Assembly: GCF_040802235.1 (NCBI RefSeq)
Contig: NC_133158.1
Coordinates: 162,165,401 to 162,229,400 of the forward strand
Source of the DNA: Manis javanica
Taxonomy: Eukaryota > Chordata > Mammalia > Pholidota > Manidae
Direction of reading: 5' to 3'
DNA length: 64,000 nucleotides
The notes below the pieces were generated by a model that searched no databases, was not told the DNA's origin, and saw nothing but the letters and a program-made list of their open reading frames with translations. Made by a program: the position numbers and the translations under genes. Shown in pieces: positions 57,188 to 64,000 of the stretch (the stretch's first letter is position 1; every line of letters starts with the position of its first letter).

Positions 57188-57823
57188 ATGGAGGCAACAC
57201 CTGAGGCAGTAAAGTCGGCCCTCAGCAAAATAGGGAATTCCTTAGAGAAACAGAGTGCCCATGAGGCCACGGGAATGGTGGGGAATTTTATTCTCACAAT
57301 ACTGAGAAAGGCCATAAAGGAGAAAGACATCCTCCTGCAGGAAGCACAAGAAGAGGCAGCATGAGAACACAAGCTGTGAGGTGCCGTTGAGGAGGTAAAA
57401 AATTTGTTGTTGACTGAAATGGCATCACTATGAGGTGCGGTGGAAATGGTAAAGGATGTCATGGTAACCTCAGAAATGGCCGCTGGAGAAGAAGTAGCCG
57501 AAGAAGCAGCAGCCCAAGAGTGCAGACTGCCAGGTGCCCTGGGGCAGGTGAAGGGTGCAGTGGAGCCTTCAGCCCCAGAAATGGAGGAGCGGAGGTTTGA
57601 CAAACAGGTGGGGGTGAAGGCTCTGCCAGTGCGGGAGGCAGCTTCTCCTCCTTGGTTGAAACCCCACCTGGCTGAATGTTGGTGGAAAGCCCAAAAGGAA
57701 ATAAAGACCCAGCAACCACAGGTTCCTCTAGTAGGGGTGCAGCCCCCTCCCCAGGTTCTGGAGCACTCTATGCTCTGCTCCTATCCTCAGGCTCAGGCAA
57801 TGAAAGCACAAAAGGAAATATAG
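57188..57823 (+). pseudogene. Broken gag-like frame of the compact LTR element
   Basis: One reading frame runs from an ATG at 57188 to a TAG near 57823, interrupted by three TGA codons at 57362, 57377 and about 57431. The predicted product is rich in Glu, Ala and Lys, with a coiled-coil-like segment around the first stop, followed by a Pro and Gln-rich tail. Position directly after the 5' LTR suggests gag or a gag-like accessory protein. No zinc knuckle or capsid motif is recognised. All three stops are TGA, the codon expected from CpG decay of CGA. The antisense 175-codon frame at 57076-57603 is a shadow. Confidence 0.55.
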
Positions 57824-58338
57824 TCTGCTTCTCAAAGGAAGAATTTAAAGGGCCCTGTGAAGGTCACAAGGACCCAGGTGTGGGTTGATTTGCTAAAGGC
57901 AGGAGCAGACAGACAGAAATTGGATGGAAAGTCAAATAGACTCTTACTGGAGCTGTGGCAACAATTGAAACTGGAGCAGCGGGTCCAGCCGCTGAGGACA
58001 AAGCAGAAGCCAGAGACAAAGCAGCAAGATCGGCCTGTGTGTCTGCAGGACTTTCTGCTGGAGAGGCTGGAGAAGGTGGGTATTGTAAGGCCCACCCATG
58101 GTCCTTTTGGCTAACTCATTTAAGAAGAACTGGTTTGAATACAGCCAGATGACCACTCCATGACCTTCTCAGGCTTGGGAGTTGATATAATTTATTGTAA
58201 TTTTTGTTATTTATATATTGCCATAGCTTCTGTTGTTATTATGGAATTTGGTTACAATGTTTCACGTTCCTTGTACAGGGACCATTGCAGAAGATGAGGG
58301 CACATAGACTGAGAGGCAGGAATCCTAGAGGGGTGGAG

Positions 58339-58753
58339 TGTGGAGAAAATGAAGGTTCCTATGGCCAGGTTTCTCACCTGGCCCTGGTTGGCTTGCTCAC
58401 TTACACACGTGTGGGCAATATGTTGTTCTTGACCCTATATAAAGAGCTCTGCCCAGTGTTCTGGGCTTCTGCACAGCTACAGGTTTGAAAGGCTGCAGGA
58501 GAGCAGAGACTGGAGTGATGGCAGCCCTGAGGACAGAGACTGAGATGCTGTGGGGGCAGAGAGGCCCCGAGGCAGAGATCAGTTTGCTACATGCAGACTT
58601 GCTCTGAATGGAGGGGGTTCTAGTGCTTGACCTGCCACCATGGGAATAAAGTTGGATATGAACACTTCCACCCCAAGAACGTTCCACTGTCATTTTTCAG
58701 TCTCATTGAATCCATAGTCAACTTTCCTGGGGCTGAAATCCATTGGCAAGACA
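58339..58753 (+). mobile_element. 3' LTR
   Basis: 415 bp, with TATATAAAG at 58436-58444 and AATAAA at 58645-58650. It retains the promoter segment that the 5' LTR has lost. Confidence 0.85.
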
Positions 58754-58830
58754 TGCTTTAACCTCAAAGTCTTGAAGATGAAACCAATTGGCAAGACAAA
58801 CTTTAACCTCAAAATCTTGAAGATGAGTAT
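58738..58830 (+). repeat. 45-bp tandem duplication across the LTR-flank junction
   Basis: The LTR end and adjacent flank occur twice: CCATTGGCAAGACA with TGCTTTAACCTC at 58740, and CCAATTGGCAAGACA with AACTTTAACCTC at 58784. Because the unit includes both LTR end and flanking DNA, it arose after insertion. Confidence 0.85.
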
Positions 58831-58950
58831 TATTGCTATACCCATTTTTCAGGTGAAGAACTGAGGCTCTGAAATATGTGGGTATTTGCCTAAGGTTACA
58901 GTTGAAACTAGGAATCTTGGTTAGTTGGTTATGATGTAGTAATACTTAGA
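58804..58950 (+). repeat. MIR SINE fragment (host of the LTR element)
   Basis: CTATACCCATTTTTCAGGTG, AAGAACTGAGGCTCTGAAAT and TTTGCCTAAGGTTACAG match the 3' half of MIR. Confidence 0.65.
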
Positions 58951-59245
58951 GTAGCCCAAGTAAAGGAGTTTAATGAAAGGAAAGTGGGAAGGTCTCTAGG
59001 CAAGATAGCACCTGTCTCCATTTCTCTCTTTCTGAAACCACATAGTCTGCTCCATTTTCCTGTCTTTCTCTGTGGACTGGCTTTCTCTGCTCACTCATCA
59101 ATGAGCATATTGTTGGAAAAGTCTGCTTCAAACTTATAAATAGTTATTTATTTCAAACTTCAACTATCAATTATATTTTCCACATGTCTGAATTTGGAAT
59201 ATTGAGAAAATCTGGTGGCTGGACCAAGCTTTTCAGCTGGGGTTG
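58951..59245. repeat. Unnamed old interspersed repeat
   Basis: AAGTAAAGGAGTTTAATGAAAGG and the following CT-rich stretch resemble a common old repeat that may also be present at about 18780-19020. Family not assigned. Confidence 0.35.
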
Positions 59246-59248
59246 GCT

Positions 59249-59725
59249 GAAAAATGTCCATGCTCCTCCAAAGATATCTACCCCCTAATCCCTGGAACCT
59301 GTGAGTGGATCCTTATATGGAAACAGGATCTTTGCAGAAGTGATTAAGTTAAGGAGTTTAAGATGGGGAGATTACCCTGAATTATCAGGGCAGGTGCTAA
59401 ATGCAATCATATATATCCTTATTATAGTGAGGCAAAGGCAGATTGGGCACAGATAGAAGACAAGGTTATGTGAAGATGGGAGGCAGAAATTGGAAGGATG
59501 CAACCATAAGCCAGGGAATGCTTGCAGTCACCAGGAGCTGGAAGAAACAAGGAGCAGATTATTCTCTAGAGCTTCTGACAGGGGAGTACAGCTCTGCTGA
59601 TAACTTTGATTTCAGCCCAGTGACACTGATTTCAAATTACTAGCATCGAGAACTGTGAGAGAATAAATTGCCATTGTTTTAAGCCACCAAATTTGCTGTA
59701 ATTTGGGAACTAATAACAGCAGACA
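59249..59725 (+). mobile_element. MLT1-type (MaLR) LTR, plus orientation
   Basis: A near-complete LTR: AAAATGTCCATGCTCCTCC, CCTAATCCCTGGAACCTGTG, CTTTGCAGAAGTGATTAAG, AGCCAGGGAATGCTTGCAG, TTTCAGCCCAGTGACACTG, then AATAAATTGCCATTGTTTTAAG and GGGAACTAATAACAGC. Better preserved than the other MLT1-type copies in this window. Confidence 0.85.
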
Positions 59726-60235
59726 ATGGATTCTTTCTTTCTGCATTAGGCACATCCACTTACTGTTCCATCACTTTTGTCCAGGAGGGGTGTTAATAAG
59801 AAAAACACAGCCATTGAGGCCTAGTCCCTCAACAGTGGCTATGGGAAAGAAGTAGGCCATGGATTCTCAGAGAAAGGGCACAGGCTGGGAGACACTTGCA
59901 TGCAAACCACACCCACTCCCTGTCACCTGTTATCATGTAGGTGTGAGAGGAAGTACTAGGAAGCACAGGGCAGCAGTAATGCCTGAGTGCAGCACCAAGC
60001 CTTGGTGGGGCTCTCTCCTTCCCCACCCAAATAGAGAATGAGTCTGTAAACAGAGCTCCTAATGGGCAGTGGGGGAAAAGAAGGAGGTTAGATGAGTCCA
60101 GCTAATTAAAACAAGTATTTACTTCACACCCTTCTTTAGTCAGGCCTTGGGATAAGTTAGTAGCACAAGCACCAACTTATAGTCTAGGGAAGAATGAAAC
60201 CTGCACATCCTGGACAGCTGGGGAAAAAAATAACA
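59726..60235. other. Unassigned sequence
   Basis: No repeat or gene recognised. Short frames only. Confidence 0.4.
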
Positions 60236-60239
60236 GGAT

Positions 60240-60540
60240 CACTCAATCATTTATTTAATAAATATTTGCTGTGCAGGAAGATGTGCCAGGCTAAATATTG
60301 TTATATATAAAGTCATTGTCTTTATGGGGTGAGAAAAAGTTTTAAGTAGATAATGAACAAAATAATCACAAATTGAGAGAAGGGCCATGAAGAAAAGGCG
60401 TGTAAGTTGATGGGGGATGACAGTGGTGGTGGCGATCAGGCCTGGAACCAGGAGGTACACTTGGGGCGGGGGTGGGAGGATGAAGGAGGTGAGTCTGAAA
60501 GCTTTCAATGGGGAAGTTGACGGGAAGTTGGATTTAAACC
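60240..60540 (+). repeat. Unnamed old interspersed repeat, copy C
   Basis: AATCATTTATTTAATAAATA, TTGTCTTTATGGGGTGAG and GGCCATGAAGAAAAGG follow the layout of copies at 19650, 33650 and 61165. Confidence 0.4.
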
Positions 60541-60699
60541 CTGAGCTGGGTGAAGGGGTTCTGGCAGGAAATAGAAATTTGTTATTTAGAAACATGGAAA
60601 TGAAGGAAAGTTCCAGGAAAACGAGCATATAGGGACCATAGCGTAAGTTTCACCGTTAGTTTTAAGCACTGGTGAACAGTTTGCAAGGAAATAATCAAT

Positions 60700-60829
60700 G
60701 ACTCGGAGGTTGCGGCGCTTCCGGCTCCCTGCCTCAGACTACATTTCCCAGAATGCTGCGTGAACCGCGGTAGACCCAGAATCGCTTCCGGCGCGTGACC
60801 CCCCCACAAGCCCCACCCCCTGGGTAATC
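60700..60829 (+). promoter_or_regulatory. CpG-rich promoter with ETS and ZNF143-like motifs
   Basis: Two ETS-type CTTCCGGC motifs (60718-60725 and 60785-60792) flank ACTACATTTCCCAGAATGC (60738-60756), which closely matches the ZNF143/STAF motif found in many housekeeping promoters. CpG density rises sharply here and stays high through the first exon to about 61130. There is no TATA box. The combination is typical of a constitutive, often bidirectional, CpG-island promoter. Confidence 0.8.
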
Positions 60830-61001
60830 ATGGCGACCCTCAGAGTATCTGTGTCGCTGTGGAGCCTCCTGCCAGGCTGTCGGGGCACGGAGCGGGCATG
60901 TTTCCAGGCCCGAACTCAGCCCCAGCCCGGCGCCCTGCTCCAGCCGTTGCCCAGGCCCTGCGGGGTGGGGCTGCCATGCCGTCGGCTCGGCTCCGAGGCC
61001 G
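60830..61001 (+). CDS. First coding exon of an unidentified gene, possible mitochondrial presequence
   Basis: ATG at 60830 has a strong Kozak context (A at -3, G at +4). The frame runs 57 codons plus one base to a splice donor, G then GTGAGT at 61002, giving a phase 1 intron. The peptide starts MATLRVSVSLWSLLPGC. It is rich in Arg, Leu, Pro, Gln and Ala with very few acidic residues, as in cleavable mitochondrial targeting sequences. The CpG island and housekeeping-type promoter upstream support a real gene. I could not recognise which one: first exons encoding presequences evolve fast and no domain is included. The next exon was not found before the window ends, so the first intron is likely longer than 3 kb. 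Confidence 0.7.
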
Positions 61002-61164
61002 GTGAGTGACCTACCTGCCCGGGCATTCCTCCGGGGCGGCCTCCTGGGAGACCTGGAGCCTGTTCTGATAGGCGAGAACCAGGCGGACCACGTACCTCTC
61101 AAGCCTGTGGCTCTTCCCACAGCGCGCCCTTAGACCCAACTGGCTCCTTTCAGCACCTGTGGAG

Positions 61165-61660
61165 TCTGTCATCACTTGCGTTGTTCATTAGTTCACTCAA
61201 CCAACCGTGCTTGAGCTCCGCTCCTTGCAAAGCACCGTTTCAGGTTTAGGGTACAAGGCATACTAAGACTGACATGTTTTTATCCCTGAGGGAACTCATG
61301 GCCCAGGGCGCAAGCGGCATTGCAGTGTGACTTGGGATTTGAGTGGGAAACATACCTAAGAGTGGCATTTACGCTGGGTTGGAAGGGCGGGGAGGGTTCT
61401 TGGAAACTACGACCAAAGCTGGTACCTGATTAACCACGCTAGGGAGGAAACAAAGCATTTCAAGTAGAGGAAACAGCATAAGTGAAAGTCCAAAAATGGA
61501 CCGACCACAGGTAGTTTAGAAACCCATTTTGGAGGTAGGAGTGATAAGACTTGGTTATGGCTTTGTATATAGGAGTAAAAGGAGAAATAGTGTTGCTTCT
61601 CAGGTTTATGATTTGAGCAATTGAGTGGATTGTATTCCCATTTTTACCAAGACAGAGAAG
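61165..61660 (+). repeat. Unnamed old interspersed repeat, copy D
   Basis: TTGTTCATTAGTTCACTCAACC, GAGGGAACTCATGGCCC and AAACAGCATAAGTGAAAGTCC follow the same layout as copies A to C. It lies in the inferred first intron. Confidence 0.4.
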
Positions 61661-61796
61661 AATTGTAGTAACAGTCTAGTGGGGAAACACAGAGAAGTAA
61701 GCAAACCACCTTCATTTTTTCTCTAAATGATGTTGGAAGTCATTCGTGAGTTTTAAGCATGGCACGAAACTGATTACAATTTTCAAAAATTAGGAA

Positions 61797-64000
61797 CAAA
61801 TTTTTACAGTTTTATTGAGATATAATTGACATACAGCAGTGTATAAGTTTAAAGTGTACAACATAATGATTTGACATACATCATGAAATTATTGCCACAA
61901 TAAGTTTGGTTTACATCCTCTCATATAGATACAAAAAATAATTTTTTTTCCTTGTGAGAACTCTTATGTTTTACTCTATTAATCGCATATATTCCATAAT
62001 GTATAACTGTAATGTTAATATATAATCTCATATACAGTAATGTTAACTACGGTCATCATGTTGTACATTACATCCCTAGTACTTATTTTTCTTATAACTG
62101 GAAGTTTGTACCTTTTGACCACCTTTATTCAGTTTCTCCTGTCCCTCTACCCACTTCTTCTGATAATGAAAATCTCTCTTTTTCAGTGAATTTTTTTTTC
62201 CTACCTGTAAGTGAGATCATTCAATATTTGCCTTTCTAGCATAATGCCCTTAAGGCCCAGCCATTTTGTCATAAATGCAGGATGTCCTCCTTTTTATGGC
62301 TAATATTCCATTGTACACATATAACACATCTTCTTTATCCATTCATCTGTCAATGGACACTTAGTTGTTTTCATGTCTTGGCTATTGTAAATAATGCTAA
62401 CATGAACATGGGGGTGCAGTTATCGAATTGACATAGTGGTTTCATTTCCTTCAGATACAGTCACAGAAGTAGAATTACTGGATTGTATGGTAGTTATATT
62501 TTTAATTTTTGAGGAAGCTCCATACTGTTTTCTGTAGTGGCTGTACCAGTTCACAATCCCAACAACAGTGCACAAGTGATACCTTTCTTCACTTCCTTAT
62601 CAGCATTTATTATCCCTTGTCTTTTTGATGATAGCCATTCTAACAAATATGAGGTGATATCTCATTGTGGTTTTGATTTGCATTTCTCTAATGATTAATG
62701 ATGTTAATTACCTTTTCATGTACCTATTGGCCATACATATATAGTCTGGAAAAATGTGTATTTAAGTACTCTGCCCATTTTTAAATTGAGTTTTTTTTTT
62801 TTTTGCTGTTAGTTGTATGAGTTCTTTATTTATTTTGGATATTTGTCCCTTAACAGTTATATAGTTTGCAAATGTTTTTTCTCATAGTATATAGGTTGTC
62901 CTTTTGGGGGGGGGGGTGCGGGTGGTGGTGCTTGTTTCTTTTGCTTTACAGCAGCTTTTTAGTTTGATGTAGTCCCGCTTGTTTATTTTTGCTTTTGTTG
63001 CTAGTGCTTTAAGTGCCATATCCAAAATATCATTGCCAAGACCCATTTAAAGGAGATTTTTTCCTATGTTTTCTTCTAGTTTTATTGCTTCTGGTTTTAA
63101 ATTTAAGTCTTAACTCCATTTCAAGTTTATTTTTGAGAGTGCTGTATTTTTGTGAGGGGTCTACTTTTATTCTTTTACATGTGAATATCCAATTTTCCTG
63201 GCACTGTTTAATGAAGATACTATCTTTTCTCTATTGAGTATTCTTGGCTCCCTTGTCAAATATTAGCTGTGTTTGCATGGATTTATTTCTGGGCTCTCAA
63301 TTCTGTCCCATCGGTCTATGTGTCTCTTTTTATGCCTGTACCATACCATTTTTATGACTGTAGTTTCATAAATTATAGCTTGAAATCAAGAACTGTGAGG
63401 ACTCCCAGTTTGTTCTTTGTCAGGATTGCCTTGTCTATTCAGGGTGTGTAATAATTCTATATAAATTGTAAGATTTTTTTTCTGTTTCTGAAAAAAATGC
63501 TATTGAAATCTTGATAGGAATTGCATTGAACCTATAGATGGCTTTGGATATTATGAACATTTGGACAATATTAGTTCTTTCAGTCCTTTCTGATAAAGAA
63601 GGATAAGAAAAGATCCAATAATGGTTACCTTTCCATTTATTTGTGTCTTCTTCAGATTCCTTTCATCAGTGTCTTGTAGTTTTTGTATAGAGATCTTTCA
63701 TCTCCTAAGTTAAATTTATTCCTAAGTATATTTTATTGTTTTTGATGCTGTTGTAAGATAATTTCTTGTTAGTGTATAGAAATGTTAGTGATTTTTGCAT
63801 GTTAATTTTACAGCATCTGAATTTGTGGATTAGATCTAATGGTTTTTTTTGGATGGAGTTTTTAGGATTTTTAGGTATAAATATTCAAATAGAGGCAATT
63901 TTACTTCTTCTTTTTCAGGTCTGATACCTTTCATTTTTTTCTTGCCTGATTGCTCTGACTAGTACTTCCAGAATTATGTTGAATAGGAGTGGTGAGAGTG
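61797..64000 (-). mobile_element. L1, minus strand, running off the window
   Basis: Starts with inverted L1 3'UTR (TTTTATTGAGATATAATTGAC, GTATAAGTTTAAAGTGTACAAC) and continues into inverted ORF2. This includes the AATGGACACTTAGTTGTTTTC block, the CATTTTTAAATTGAGTT block and TTTGGATATTATGAACATTTGG near 63543. The reading frame is broken throughout. At least 2.2 kb long. The 5' end lies beyond the window. A G-run (62907-62918) and T-runs interrupt it. Confidence 0.85.

Larger units (their letters stand above)
56643..58753 (+). mobile_element. Compact non-autonomous LTR retroelement with both LTRs
   Basis: 5' LTR 56643-57007, internal region 57008-58338, 3' LTR 58339-58753. LTRs start TGTGG and end CAAGACA. 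The 5-base duplication AACTT lies directly left (56638-56642). It is found again at 58799-58803, after a 45-bp tandem duplication of the right junction. A purine-rich tract (AGAGGGGTGGAG, 58327-58338) abuts the 3' LTR. The internal region is only 1.3 kb, with a broken gag-like frame and no recognisable protease, reverse transcriptase, integrase or env. It must have depended on another element for its enzymes. Confidence 0.85.

Noticed and set aside
57076-57603. 175-codon minus-strand frame in the compact LTR element
   Set aside because: Antisense to the gag-like frame and runs across the LTR-proximal leader. Ser and Ala-rich composition is a reverse-complement effect.

Overview
The window is nuclear DNA of a placental mammal. 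The sequence shows MIR, L2, MLT1-type and L1 interspersed repeats throughout, one CpG-rich promoter with a GT splice donor, and no compact or operon-like gene order. I see no Alu, B1/B2, carnivore tRNA-Lys, ruminant or horse-type SINE in 64 kb. The youngest elements are L1 copies and LTR elements. This fits a SINE-poor laurasiatherian such as a pangolin, but the assignment is a weak inference.

Positions 1 to about 33,000 are moderately GC-rich and hold no exon I can recognise. They carry old repeats: many MIR and L2 fragments, two copies of a palindromic MITE-like element, MLT1-type LTRs and three old or truncated L1 copies. Two recent local duplications stand out. One is a 151-bp direct repeat (14445-14595 and 15707-15857). 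The other is a perfect 58-bp tandem duplication at 22516-22630.

Positions 34,170 to 50,990 are a nested, same-strand L1 cluster. The centre is a full-length, young-looking L1 (from 42460). It has a short 5'UTR with a YY1-like site, an intact 296-codon ORF1, and an ORF2 that is open apart from one in-frame TAA at 47187. It does not stop at its own A-tract. It continues through a second A-tract into about 1.6 kb of endogenous-retrovirus sequence: a broken env transmembrane remnant, then an LTR U3-R ending in AATAAA and a third A-tract. One 15-bp target-site duplication flanks the whole unit, so L1 body and retroviral tail were inserted together. This chimeric retroposon is the most interesting object in the window.

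Positions 51,000 to 64,000 hold a minus-strand solo LTR (53643-55800, 4-bp TSD GAGG) with an 82-bp tandem array and a nested 5'-truncated L1. Next comes a compact LTR element without pol (56643-58753, TSD AACTT), then an MLT1-type LTR. The only gene evidence is at 60.7-61.0 kb: a promoter with ETS and ZNF143-like motifs and a first coding exon with a mitochondrial-presequence-like N-terminus. The gene was not identified. The window ends inside a long minus-strand L1 (from about 61797).
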